Made by a program: the position numbers and the translations under genes. A stretch of 64,000 nucleotides of DNA, taken from positions 15,146-79,145 of the forward strand of contig CABFPE010000042.1 in NCBI GenBank assembly GCA_900660155.1. Direction: 5' to 3'. This document shows positions 12,528 through 24,244 of this stretch, one piece after another (position 1 is the first letter of the stretch; every line of letters starts with the position of its first letter). Source of the stretch: Hofstenia miamia (taxonomy: Eukaryota > Xenacoelomorpha > Acoela > Hofsteniidae). The notes beneath the pieces were generated by a model. The model searched no databases. It was not told the origin of the DNA and saw only the letters and a list, made by a program, of their open reading frames with translations.

Positions 12528-12936
12528 TCAAATTAACATTTTGAATTTTGCTCCAGCTCTTTGTGTATAGCATTTAGGAAGGAAAAAACGACTTCCGTTT
12601 TGTAAAATAATTTTCACTGCTGGATCATACTTTGTCTGAGTTTGATGCAAATTGCAAATTAGAAACTGCTCACCAATTTTCAGGTCATAAGGAGATATGT
12701 ATTGCAGCCGAAGTTCTTCAGAGGCTGCAATGAGGTCACCAACTAGTACAGGGCATGCTAACATCTTTTCAGTCTTTAACATACCTTTCACCTCAGATAA
12801 AGGTCTTTTGCTGTTTTTTTCTATTGCCTTTGGTAATTGCCCATATGCTCTGGCTTTAGATAACCTTGAAGGTTTTGATCTAGTTTGATATCTGCAGCTT
12901 TCATCACCATTGTTGTTAGGCAAAAGAGTGTTCAGC
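12528..12936 (-). CDS. Small basic protein exon, unrecognised
   Basis: I do not recognise this protein family with certainty. The frame has no in-frame ATG near its start, but a possible 3' splice site (TTCTAATTACAG, minus strand) ends at 12937, so this is probably the last exon of a spliced gene, coding about 135 residues to the stop at 12528. The first 50 residues are basic and Ser/Arg/Lys-rich. The C-terminal half has a more ordered pattern ending TKYDPAVKIILQNGSRFFLP followed by K. I recall short invertebrate proteins, some near transposons, with a similar TKYGP...FLPKR ending, but this is a memory and not a search result. The second copy at 16721-17129 is identical. Confidence 0.45.
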
Positions 12937-13259
12937 CTGTAATTAGAACATATTGTGAACCCAATATTAGTGTAACATAATCCTTCTAAATAACAAATTT
13001 AACAACTTAAAGAAAGAAAATAAAGGAATGTAAAGAAACTTGATATTTACAATCAATGCTATTAATGATTTTTTATATTCTGATCAGCACAGACAAATAT
13101 TTGTTGGAAACATACTTTACCAGAAGTCTGAGGATAATATGCTCCTCAAAAATTTTAGCTTATTATGCTGAGGCATGGGAAAACAAATTACTATAGAAAA
13201 CAGGTGCTTGTTTGATTGCTGAAATAGTGAAAACATGTTAGAAAATTAGTATAAATAGC

Positions 13260-14000
13260 TACACTGCAGTATGAACAGTGATGAAATAAATTCTTCGGAA
13301 TTAGACTTATCTTTTCTTTGTTACAGTTAGCTTTATTAAATAAAATGTCAAGCTAAGCGTTTCGTGCAAAGTAGCAGTCAGGATACCATGGTGAGAACGA
13401 TTATTTAGGTTTGACTCCTTGGCCGCAAAATGCATTTAGGTTATGAATAGGTATAAAGTTTTTTCACTATTGCGCTTAGATTGCTATCAATGTGATTTTG
13501 ATATACATGTGGTAACACGCTTGATAAACGCTGAATGGCCAACAGGAGGAGTAACCTTATTATTTTAGTTCCAAATTGATGACGATAATTGACAGATAGG
13601 AGACCGTATTATATTATTTTAAATTATTAAACTTAAAGTTAGGAAAGCTGTTTTATTAGATAGTTATTTGTTAGCATTTGATTAGTTAATATAGATGGTT
13701 TATAACTACAATCAGCAGCTAGTGTCAATGTCATTTCCTTTATTAAGTGTTCTTGCAGTACAACCAATACACTGTATGTTTTACAAAAGTTAGAGATTAA
13801 GTCGAGTTGTGACATGAATATTTAACACCGCACTAATTAGGCCACATATAACAAATCCTCTTGTTGAACTGAGTCATCGGCAAATTGGAATTCGAAGTAG
13901 TTTAATGGATGAAATGTTGGTGAAAGGATTGGCGTCGGGCAGACGCCCAAAGCCTTGGATTGCAGTTGTTTTCACCTAAACAGTGTTTGTTATTATTAAT
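13260..14000 (+). mobile_element. Old, diverged LTR copy (family A)
   Basis: Scattered but collinear matches to the LTR at 42461-43600: AATGTCAAGCTAA, the GGTGAAA box, GGCAGACGCCC and the CACCTAAACAGTG ending all occur in the right order. Neither end is clear. It is much more diverged than the other copies, so it is an older insertion. It has no attached coding region. The copy at 17453-18193 belongs to the duplicated segment. Confidence 0.6.
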
Positions 14001-14689
14001 TCTAATGTTAGTTATTTAATTATAACCATAATAGAGCAATCAAGAAGATAGATTTCTTCCCGCCAGTATAATGCTAAGTAACAAATTAATAGATTCATTA
14101 GGGCTAAAATTGGCCTGGAGGATGATTCTACATTAGTGGGTTGTCAGTTTAAATGTTGATTAATATAAAAACTTGGACTATTTCTGTTCATAAAGGTTCG
14201 TTTTATAAAAGTTGAAAAAAGTGAAAATTTAGTAAAAATAACAAACTTATATCGACAGTGATTCATCCTGCAAGAAAGAATTTTTTTGCAATGTCAGCAA
14301 ATTGCCTTAGAAACTAAAAAATTTAACAACTTTTCTTTTTATATACCCTGTTTTCATCTCTAGTTTTATCAATAATAATAATAACAATAATAAATTGAAT
14401 ATTACCATACAAAGTAGGTATAACAAAAAAAATAAAATTAAAAATTTTACAAAACAGTATTGATTAATTAGATGAATGATAGGAAAAAACATTTACAAAA
14501 GGAAAGTAGTCACATTTAAAAGATATTCCATGAAGAGATATAGAGGTTTGGAAATAAGATAAGAGTTGTAGCTTGAAATTAGAAGGAAGAGACCATAGAT
14601 TTATGTCAAGATGTTGGAATACAAAATTAGCAGGAGAAATTATTCGGTAAATGAAATTGGCAGTGGAAATAGATTTGTGAATTTTGGAT

Positions 14690-15095
14690 CTAAACTTTAT
14701 GTCATGCTCCTTATCTCTCTTGATCGCAAACTCCAGAGAGTAATTAATCGTGCTTTAAAATCATGACTGGTTCTACAGAATCAAAAATTATTATAAAATA
14801 TAAAAGAATTCACTTGGCAATAACGCTTTTCAATGAAATGATCTTAAAATCTCATTATCTCAATGATTTTATTCCTGATATTCTTCCTCGTTCTGGTCAC
14901 TTTCGTCTTGAAAGGTGTTTATCAAGCTTCAGAAGAAATCAATTTATACCTTTTTGCTCATTATTAGCTAACCATTAATATCTTTTTATTTCATCCATTT
15001 ATTTGTAATTTTAGAATATTACTGTTAATTTTTATGGTTCTAATTTATAATCTCATTCTTGTAAATTTAGTTTAATAAACATAAAAAAATAATAA
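14690..15095 (+). mobile_element. LINE 3' end: ORF2 C-terminus and tail
   Basis: The plus-strand frame ending at 14978 encodes the C-terminal tail of a CR1/Jockey-type LINE ORF2: LNDFIPDILPRSGHFRLERC, then a basic stretch and FIPFCSLLANH. This resembles the common LINE ending in which an arginine-serine motif precedes a short basic stretch and a final asparagine-rich end. About 110 bases of A+T-rich 3' UTR with AATAAA-like signals (AATAAACAT near 15077) and an A-rich tail follow. The 5' part of the LINE is missing, as expected for 5'-truncated insertion. An upstream frame break separates LISLLIAN-type residues near 14710 from the rest. Confidence 0.6.
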
Positions 15096-15327
15096 ATATT
15101 TGTAATATGCGAAGGAAAACTTCAATTTTGCATTTCAATTGTATCATTTCCTCGTATTCTTACATATCTGTAAGACAGTACTCACATTTGCCATCTGTTC
15201 GTACACTTCAACATAATATGGGCCTTATTAGACTTACTGACGAAGGGTTGGACAACATTGTTAATTTGGTTGTTTTCTAGATGTGATAGAATGCGACCAT
15301 GCGTTAACTAGTGAACGAAAAATATAT

Positions 15328-15328
15328 N
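15328..15328. other. Single N: assembly join
   Basis: One N separates two apparently identical 4192-bp segments. It marks a contig junction, not a measured gap. Confidence 0.9.
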
Positions 15329-16720
15329 AAATAATTATTCTTTTCAATTATTTTATTATAATATTTTTGGTAAATTTATTTTTTCAAGTTATTTATTTTG
15401 TTAATTTATTTTTAAATTTGTTTCTTTGTTAAGAGATTTGAATTACAGCATTTTACCAAAACTAAATTTCATGTTAAAAACTATCAGGCACTTTAATCAT
15501 TAAAAGATAATGAATTTATGCTGTATATTCACAAATAATTTCAATATGTGTTCTCTCCCAACATCAATTTAGTTGTTACTCATTGTGAGGGAGCTGGCGT
15601 TTTTAATGATATGAACGAAGAAATTCTCTTTTTACAGTTTTTGCTAATGTTTTTCTATTTGTAATTTAGTTTCTTTACACATTGCATTGATAATATATAT
15701 AATGTTTTCATTTGCAAATCAAGTGTCTCTAGGAAATATTTATTGATGTTAGTAATATTTGACATGTAAAGCAATCAATTTCAAACTAAAAATTTGCTTA
15801 ATTGTATAATATTCACTATTTAAATATATAAATAACCTACCCACACTGGAGAAATTCAACCATCCTTGACTCAACCTCTGTAAAACTGAATAATGTGCTA
15901 CATTTTGCAATCTGGAAAATAATATTGAAAGATTTATTTAATTAAAAGCACAAATGTATAGTTCAATCAGATGTAATTATTACATTTGTATTTCCTTTCT
16001 TGATGGTTCAAATATATCATAACTACCATCATATTTGATTCAACCATTCAAAGCTTTACATGTTTAGTAATAGTGCATATTCCATTTTCATAATGAATGA
16101 TGAATGATCAATACAATAGAAAACGCTGCTATGTGTTATAAATTATTGTGACTAGTGCATTAAAAACACATGCATAGGATAAGACATTAAATAATTTCGA
16201 AAATGCATTAGTTGTATAAGTTTTGCAAAAAAGAGAATAATACATTTTCAAAATATAAAAACGACTTACCTAGTAAAAAAGAAACCAATTTTTGCTATTA
16301 AACTGTACACAAAGACTGACTAATGCATTAAAAATATGTTGTTTCAGTTAAGACAATTGAATTTTCAATATTTATATCTGCTAATGAACTTTGCTGAAAT
16401 TAAACATATATTTATAAGATTGAAGTACATTAAAAATGGGTAGTAGTAAAAATGATATTATGATTATAATGTTTTAGCTTGATTCACTGGTTCAAGTCCA
16501 GCCTACCTGATATATTTTACATTATTTCGTAAAACCATCTCTTATTTTTCATGCTTATAGCTAAAAACCAATAATTTATGTAAAATCTATACAAGAACAA
16601 TAAATCTGACAAGAAACATGCATTTACACCTACATAAAATTACAAACTAAATTTTAAAACCACACTTGGCTTACAACCCAAATATTTTGAAGGTTTATCT
16701 GGGCATCAAAGAACTTTAAT

Positions 16721-17129
16721 TCAAATTAACATTTTGAATTTTGCTCCAGCTCTTTGTGTATAGCATTTAGGAAGGAAAAAACGACTTCCGTTTTGTAAAA
16801 TAATTTTCACTGCTGGATCATACTTTGTCTGAGTTTGATGCAAATTGCAAATTAGAAACTGCTCACCAATTTTCAGGTCATAAGGAGATATGTATTGCAG
16901 CCGAAGTTCTTCAGAGGCTGCAATGAGGTCACCAACTAGTACAGGGCATGCTAACATCTTTTCAGTCTTTAACATACCTTTCACCTCAGATAAAGGTCTT
17001 TTGCTGTTTTTTTCTATTGCCTTTGGTAATTGCCCATATGCTCTGGCTTTAGATAACCTTGAAGGTTTTGATCTAGTTTGATATCTGCAGCTTTCATCAC
17101 CATTGTTGTTAGGCAAAAGAGTGTTCAGC
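16721..17129 (-). CDS. Small basic protein exon, duplicate copy
   Basis: Base-for-base copy of 12528-12936, with the same possible splice acceptor at 17130. If the 4.2-kb duplication is an assembly artefact, only one of the two genes exists. Confidence 0.4.
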
Positions 17130-17452
17130 CTGTAATTAGAACATATTGTGAACCCAATATTAGTGTAACATAATCCTTCTAAATAACAAATTTAACAACT
17201 TAAAGAAAGAAAATAAAGGAATGTAAAGAAACTTGATATTTACAATCAATGCTATTAATGATTTTTTATATTCTGATCAGCACAGACAAATATTTGTTGG
17301 AAACATACTTTACCAGAAGTCTGAGGATAATATGCTCCTCAAAAATTTTAGCTTATTATGCTGAGGCATGGGAAAACAAATTACTATAGAAAACAGGTGC
17401 TTGTTTGATTGCTGAAATAGTGAAAACATGTTAGAAAATTAGTATAAATAGC

Positions 17453-18193
17453 TACACTGCAGTATGAACAGTGATGAAATAAATTCTTCGGAATTAGACT
17501 TATCTTTTCTTTGTTACAGTTAGCTTTATTAAATAAAATGTCAAGCTAAGCGTTTCGTGCAAAGTAGCAGTCAGGATACCATGGTGAGAACGATTATTTA
17601 GGTTTGACTCCTTGGCCGCAAAATGCATTTAGGTTATGAATAGGTATAAAGTTTTTTCACTATTGCGCTTAGATTGCTATCAATGTGATTTTGATATACA
17701 TGTGGTAACACGCTTGATAAACGCTGAATGGCCAACAGGAGGAGTAACCTTATTATTTTAGTTCCAAATTGATGACGATAATTGACAGATAGGAGACCGT
17801 ATTATATTATTTTAAATTATTAAACTTAAAGTTAGGAAAGCTGTTTTATTAGATAGTTATTTGTTAGCATTTGATTAGTTAATATAGATGGTTTATAACT
17901 ACAATCAGCAGCTAGTGTCAATGTCATTTCCTTTATTAAGTGTTCTTGCAGTACAACCAATACACTGTATGTTTTACAAAAGTTAGAGATTAAGTCGAGT
18001 TGTGACATGAATATTTAACACCGCACTAATTAGGCCACATATAACAAATCCTCTTGTTGAACTGAGTCATCGGCAAATTGGAATTCGAAGTAGTTTAATG
18101 GATGAAATGTTGGTGAAAGGATTGGCGTCGGGCAGACGCCCAAAGCCTTGGATTGCAGTTGTTTTCACCTAAACAGTGTTTGTTATTATTAAT
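17453..18193 (+). mobile_element. Old LTR copy (family A), duplicate of 13260-14000
   Basis: Part of the second copy of the 4.2-kb segment. See 13260-14000 for the basis of the call. Confidence 0.55.
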
Positions 18194-18882
18194 TCTAATG
18201 TTAGTTATTTAATTATAACCATAATAGAGCAATCAAGAAGATAGATTTCTTCCCGCCAGTATAATGCTAAGTAACAAATTAATAGATTCATTAGGGCTAA
18301 AATTGGCCTGGAGGATGATTCTACATTAGTGGGTTGTCAGTTTAAATGTTGATTAATATAAAAACTTGGACTATTTCTGTTCATAAAGGTTCGTTTTATA
18401 AAAGTTGAAAAAAGTGAAAATTTAGTAAAAATAACAAACTTATATCGACAGTGATTCATCCTGCAAGAAAGAATTTTTTTGCAATGTCAGCAAATTGCCT
18501 TAGAAACTAAAAAATTTAACAACTTTTCTTTTTATATACCCTGTTTTCATCTCTAGTTTTATCAATAATAATAATAACAATAATAAATTGAATATTACCA
18601 TACAAAGTAGGTATAACAAAAAAAATAAAATTAAAAATTTTACAAAACAGTATTGATTAATTAGATGAATGATAGGAAAAAACATTTACAAAAGGAAAGT
18701 AGTCACATTTAAAAGATATTCCATGAAGAGATATAGAGGTTTGGAAATAAGATAAGAGTTGTAGCTTGAAATTAGAAGGAAGAGACCATAGATTTATGTC
18801 AAGATGTTGGAATACAAAATTAGCAGGAGAAATTATTCGGTAAATGAAATTGGCAGTGGAAATAGATTTGTGAATTTTGGAT

Positions 18883-19288
18883 CTAAACTTTATGTCATGC
18901 TCCTTATCTCTCTTGATCGCAAACTCCAGAGAGTAATTAATCGTGCTTTAAAATCATGACTGGTTCTACAGAATCAAAAATTATTATAAAATATAAAAGA
19001 ATTCACTTGGCAATAACGCTTTTCAATGAAATGATCTTAAAATCTCATTATCTCAATGATTTTATTCCTGATATTCTTCCTCGTTCTGGTCACTTTCGTC
19101 TTGAAAGGTGTTTATCAAGCTTCAGAAGAAATCAATTTATACCTTTTTGCTCATTATTAGCTAACCATTAATATCTTTTTATTTCATCCATTTATTTGTA
19201 ATTTTAGAATATTACTGTTAATTTTTATGGTTCTAATTTATAATCTCATTCTTGTAAATTTAGTTTAATAAACATAAAAAAATAATAA
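18883..19288 (+). mobile_element. LINE 3' end, duplicate of 14690-15095
   Basis: Same LINE ORF2 C-terminal fragment and tail, in the second copy of the 4.2-kb segment. The open part ends at 19171. Confidence 0.55.
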
Positions 19289-20034
19289 ATATTTGTAATA
19301 TGCGAAGGAAAACTTCAATTTTGCATTTCAATTGTATCATTTCCTCGTATTCTTACATATCTGTAAGACAGTACTCACATTTGCCATCTGTTCGTACACT
19401 TCAACATAATATGGGCCTTATTAGACTTACTGACGAAGGGTTGGACAACATTGTTAATTTGGTTGTTTTCTAGATGTGATAGAATGCGACCATGCGTTAA
19501 CTAGTGAACGAAAAATATATCAATAAATCACCTCAATTAAAGTCGGGTCATTTTTCAGGATTAACCAATGACAGTAATATATTCATAACAGTTATTTGTA
19601 TTATGACAAAGATTTTAAGGAGTGCCCAATCATTTTTAGTGTGAATTGTTCCAATATAGTATAATTTAGTCAAGATTCCTTTTACAGTGTTACTAGTTCT
19701 TATTCAGTTAAATAAATAAATTTATGTAGTAGCTGCAATTAAAGTCAATAATTAGGTTAATCAAGAATTCCGAAAGATTTGTACGTCATCTTCTCCTGGA
19801 AAATTGCGCTGTCATTTATCCTGGTAATGAAGAATTAATTCTTTATCTGATTGTGCCTATATGCTGAACACAACAAGAAATAACTGGATAAGGCAAAAGT
19901 AATTGAAATATTTTCGAGAAGGAAATATCTGTATTGTTGATGTCAATCATATCATTATTTAAATGAAAATGAAAAGAACAACATAGTTAAGTGTGCTCGA
20001 ATTAAAAATCTACTCTATGTCCTGGAAGTACTAA

Positions 20035-20235
20035 ACTTCAAAGTGCATTTTGGCTTTGAAAATTTTCAAGGAAAGGATATTTAACGAACTTCACTTAAAA
20101 ACTCTTGAGGAAACTGCAAATTTTGTGGAAATGATGTGCAATTTATTCAATTTGCTTAATGTAAAATCTCCACTTTCAATTAGACATTTGAAAGATACTT
20201 ACAGTGAACTTGTAAAAGCAGAGCTAATTGGATAA
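20035..20235 (+). pseudogene. Possible P-element/THAP9-like transposase fragment
   Basis: A frame of about 66 codons with no ATG at its start reads SAFWLKIFKERIFNELH, then TANFVEMMCNLFNLLN and VKSP. The pattern of a hydrophobic helix followed by FVxxMxxLFxxLNxKxP resembles the segment after the catalytic core entry in P-element and THAP9-type transposases. This is family resemblance by eye only. In-frame stops flank it on both sides, so it is a fragment at best. A short host exon is the alternative. Confidence 0.3.
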
Positions 20236-20571
20236 TCATCATCTCACATATGGAATACTGCATTATTCATCGCATAAACATGTTATTTTACTACCGTAAA
20301 CCGGGCTACTTTGATAATACGGGGTAGCTTTGAAAATGTCTGAAAACCTTTATTGTGCTCGATTTTCATATACTATACAATATATTTACACCAATTGCGT
20401 TACCTTAGCATTTTTGGCATTAGTATTTATATAATTCTTTTCAATAAATTCTAATTTTCTTTAAATAAACTTGGATTTATGAATAGGGTTTCAATAAATT
20501 TATTTATTGCACCTTTTTATATTTTATGGTTTATATATTTTTATTATATATATATATATATATATATAATA

Positions 20572-20836
20572 GAGTCACATAAAAATATTTTTGTGGATTC
20601 CACAAAACTTCAGAATAGAATTTTATTTCGATTGTCTATTTTTGTGGATTCCACAAAATGCTGAAATTTGCTGTTTCATTTGTAAAATATTTTTGTGGAT
20701 TCCACAAAACTTCAGAAGAGAATTGCTTAACTTGTTAATTATTTTTGTGGATTCCACAAGATATTTGAAATTTTTTGAAACTAAAATATTAATAACAAAA
20801 ATGGAAAATGTGATTTATTCCATTTTTATGTGACTC
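20572..20836. mobile_element. 265-bp TA-flanked MITE with four palindromes
   Basis: Terminal inverted repeats GAGTCACATAAAAAT (20572-20586) and its exact complement (20822-20836) are each flanked by TA. The target was an (AT)n run within the Tigger element. Inside, the perfect palindrome TTGTGGATTCCACAA occurs four times, at 20591, 20642, 20693 and 20745. No transposase is encoded; open frames across it are by-products of the repeat. TA target and short inverted repeats fit the Tc1/mariner superfamily. Confidence 0.8.
20591..20759. repeat. Four 15-bp palindromes spaced 51-52 bp
   Basis: TTGTGGATTCCACAA at 20591-20605, 20642-20656, 20693-20707 and 20745-20759. The 36-bp spacers are only loosely alike (two begin AACTTCAGAA), while the palindrome is exact in all four. 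The spacing is close to five turns of B-form DNA. Confidence 0.9.
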
Positions 20837-20922
20837 TACGTTATATATATATATATTTATGGTGATTTTTCTTTTTCAATTTTAGTTGAAATTTTACTGT
20901 CGGAAATATTTTTTACGTGAAA

Positions 20923-21126
20923 ATGAGGAGACTTTATCAGCGACAACGTGGTACTCGTAATTACAAAACGACCTATACTGGAGATGTGATATTAAATGCT
21001 CTTGATTATGTTGCAGCTGGTCATTCCGTTCGAGAATCCGTCATGCGGTATGGTATTGTGTATACAACACTTTGGAATAAACATAAAAATTTACATTCTG
21101 CAACTGTTGGTTATTCTAATGCATAA
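20923..21126 (+). pseudogene. Tigger/pogo transposase N-terminal HTH
   Basis: An ATG at 20923 opens a frame beginning MRRLYQRQRGTRNYKTTYT and containing SVRESVMRYGIVYTTLW and NKHKNLHS. This is the pipsqueak-type helix-turn-helix at the N-terminus of Tigger/pogo transposases, where the family reads RGTRxY, then an ALxxVxxGxSxRxAxxxYGIPxxTLxxK pattern. It would bind the transposon ends. The frame stops after 68 residues, before the CENP-B-type second HTH and the DDE core, so it cannot catalyse transposition. Confidence 0.75.
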
Positions 21127-21483
21127 CGTCGGCTATTTGTAATCAAGCTGTGCGAATAGCAAAAACCATTTACACATGTTGAACTTTGAATGATTAATAA
21201 ATCTTACCGTGATATGCAAGGCCGTGTTGTTGATGATTTCCGAAATTATGAGCCAGGCCCCAAAGTTGATTCTTGTAAGCAGATACAAACACGGGGCAAA
21301 TTTGATAACTAAAAAAGTTTTTAAAAAACAGGCAAGAAGTGCATGTTCCAGCACACCACCTAATATTGAAATAGCGAACATTCATAATGTTCTGAATAAT
21401 ATACAATCTGCACAAAATACACTTGTGAACCAGTTGCACACATGAAAAGACCTCAAAACCCTATTAAAGTAGCCCCGGTTTGG

Positions 21484-24240
21484 TAATTTTTCAGTTTGAT
21501 ATGAATGGGCCTTAATGGGATTTCATATTTATTGAATATACACAATTCTTCGCATTTTTCTTTTGACATGGACAGCATTAGGGTCTTTATTCCACTAAGA
21601 AATATACTAAGTATTGATATTGCTGTTCTATCATATATTTCAGGTACTTTTCCTTCCTAAAGTTTGGATCAAAAGTTTTGTCTATTCTTAAGTTCATGTG
21701 ACATCTGAAGTTTATATGACACCTGATCAGTTGTATGGTGATACCTTTCAAGCGTGCATTTGATATTGATTGCTGGTCAACTCTTATCGAGACGTTCGAT
21801 CATTTTTATTTTTTCCAGCAATTTTAGATTTCTGATAATGTTTCTCAACTCTGTGACAAAGCAAATGATGCCCTGCTATCAGTCATCTTAGAGATATTTA
21901 GCTGCAAATTGATAGTTTCTAACAACTGTTCTTGTAGAAAAACGTCAATGGCAATTTACGCATCCACCATCAATCAATGACATGGTAATTTCTTTTTCAG
22001 CAGCAAATCAGAATAGACTAGTGAGATTACTGAGTTACAATAATATGATATTCGTGAACTTTTAGATTGCTAAAATTCTCCATTAGATAGTATACATGTA
22101 AGCCTTTTAACCTTTCGGGTATTTCAACTTCCTACACTGCTCATGTCATTATAACAACATGGATTCCATTTGTCTTAGCTAACTTATAACAGATTTCCAT
22201 CTTCTCAATTACCTTTCTAACAAAGATTTCATTCTTTCCGAAAATATAGACAATCATAGAGTTGTTAGTCTAAATTAATAGACTTTATCATATGTATCTC
22301 ATGCTTCTTCTTTTTTGCCAAAAACTGATGGAGATTGTTTAATTTGAAGTTTCTTTCAAATAAAATATGCGCTATGCTTCTCCAATACAATCTAAACTTT
22401 ACTTTATTCACATTGCTATCATACAAGATTCAGGATTCACATTTCAATCTACAGTCGGTATCAACGAAAAACAGAGAAATTGTGCTTCCACATTGATGCA
22501 TTGTTGGATCCGAAATTAAAAAACATATTCTTAACAATAAATAAATAAGGACATAAAATATATCAATATTTGTCAAATACAAAGCAATATTCTAGCTGCT
22601 TCAACACCTATGTACAGAGCTATGTAAAGGGGAGGTCAGTACCACAAATAAAAACTGAATATTACGCTCCAGAGTCCGAAAAACTACCCAAATGCACTGA
22701 ACACAATAAATTTATAAGCAGTACGTTGAAAAATATTTCATATTGAAATTTTACAATTGTAAAGCACTCAAAAAATTTTAGTCAAAGGCAGTAAAATCCG
22801 AGATAAAGCAAACAATTTTTTAAATTTAATTTGAGTATTACATATTAAGTTAGAATTTTTACTTTTCATTAAAATTGAGGACTAGAATGGATGGCAAATT
22901 TATTACGTAAGAATATATAAATTAATACACTATAATTGTATTAGGGATTGTAATATTCATAAACCTTCGGAATATTTAATTGATTTTTGAATTACGAGTC
23001 GCGTGTTGTGCATTTTAGATGAGGTTTTTTATAGAAGAGCATCCAAAATGATATTCGGGTCATAGCGTATTATTTTTGGCAGTGTTTACTATTAATAAAG
23101 TGTTTCAATTGGGTCTCTTGGTTTCCTGACTGAAGGATTTTAAAATAGATTGCCTATTGAAAACTGTGCCTATATTTCTATATAAACCAACTGGGGTTGT
23201 GTACTTTACATGTCACAGATCGAGCAGCTGAGGATCAAGTTATTGATGTTTTTGCATTAGGTCAGCCCAGCCGGTTCAGAAAATGCACTCAGAAGTCGCT
23301 GCCACCATCATCAATGTCCATTGCTCGAAACCAAAATCAACAGATAGAAGACATTTTTAAATAAAAATTAGACTGACCCTAAATTCAAATCTATGTTCAC
23401 ATAAAATTTTTATGTATTTGCTGTTATCTCATTGCGACTTTTAACACCTGTGAAACCAATGTATTTTGTAATTTCTAATAAAAATTCATGTACTCCTAAA
23501 GAAACTTAATGATGATGTCAAAACCTGGAAGTGTATGGTTAGAAATTTATAATCCAATAAAAATTCAAAATTTAAAAATTAGCTGCTGAAACAAATAGGA
23601 ATGGTATAATTATTATACTTCGGAATGCCCTTTTCTGACCACTGCATTGCATCTGTAAATTCTAGGGATGGTTAAAACCCGGGATAGTCTTGACATTTTG
23701 ATAATTATAATCGGCACTCTCATCAGAAAATTGGATTCCTTTCTATATTATGAATCAAATTCAACGGTAATGTTGGATAATCAACAATTGTAATACAATG
23801 ATTCGCGAAAATATCGCAAATAGATAAGTGAAAAATTCTCGAACTCGGAAATTTAGTTGCTTATAAAAAAGTTAAAAGTATCACCACATCGAAAATCGCA
23901 GTGATTGAAACAAATACAATGAAAATGAGTTGTGCAAGTTATCATACGAAGAGAAGTGGAAATTAATGCATTATATCAGCAATAACAATAAGATTTACAT
24001 GTAAATCAAAAGTTATTAATGCAATTAAAAGTCAAAACGGAAAAATCTTTACTTTTAATAACTATGAATTTAAACAAAGCTGATATTGATCTAGGAAAAC
24101 ACGATCTTCTTTATGTAATTAAATCAAATCTACTGAATTTTTTAAGCTTGAGTATTATTTCCGTTTTACAGTAAGATCGAAATTTTAAAAGCGTTTTGTC
24201 ATCAGAAGCCTCAAGTGAGCCCTAAGAATTCCTTCAATAA
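21484..24240. other. A+T-rich region without recognised gene
   Basis: No open frame with a recognisable domain and no terminal repeats were found. A CTAGGGATGGTTAAAACCCGGG phrase near 23663 is similar to one near 30550 and may be the end of an old hAT-type element. Confidence 0.45.
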
Positions 24241-24244
24241 CACT

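Larger units (their letters stand above)
11136..15327. repeat. 4192-bp duplicated segment, copy 1
   Basis: Every base compared matches 15329-19520 at an offset of 4193. The two copies are separated by one N at 15328. The lack of visible divergence across 4.2 kb, including non-coding A+T-rich DNA, favours an unresolved contig overlap over a true tandem duplication. Confidence 0.9.
15329..19520. repeat. 4192-bp duplicated segment, copy 2
   Basis: Apparently identical to 11136-15327. After 19520 the sequence continues CAATAAATCACC, while copy 1 ends at the N. Copy 2 is therefore joined to unique sequence only on its right, and copy 1 only on its left. That is the pattern expected when two overlapping contigs were placed end to end. 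Confidence 0.9.
20294..21483 (+). mobile_element. Deleted Tigger/pogo-type DNA transposon
   Basis: Terminal inverted repeats: CCGTAAACCGGGCTAC at 20294 and, reversed, CCAAACCGGGGCTAC at 21483. Both ends are flanked by TA, the pogo target. Inside is a plus-strand frame (20923-21126) with the N-terminal HTH of Tigger/pogo transposases. Further right, a second degraded segment near 21189-21350 (SYRDMQGRVVDDF) does not resume the catalytic domain. At 1.2 kb the element is too short to carry a full 500-residue transposase, so it is a non-autonomous derivative. A smaller MITE is inserted at 20572-20836. Confidence 0.75.

Noticed and set aside
14307-14492. Minus-strand frame with a leucine run (LLLLLLL)
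   Set aside because: Produced by an ATAATAATAATA stretch in A+T-rich DNA; no domain.
20591-20833. Open frame of 80 codons across the MITE palindromes (repeated WIPQN)
   Set aside because: The frame exists only because the 51-bp repeat length is a multiple of three; it has no ATG start and no domain.
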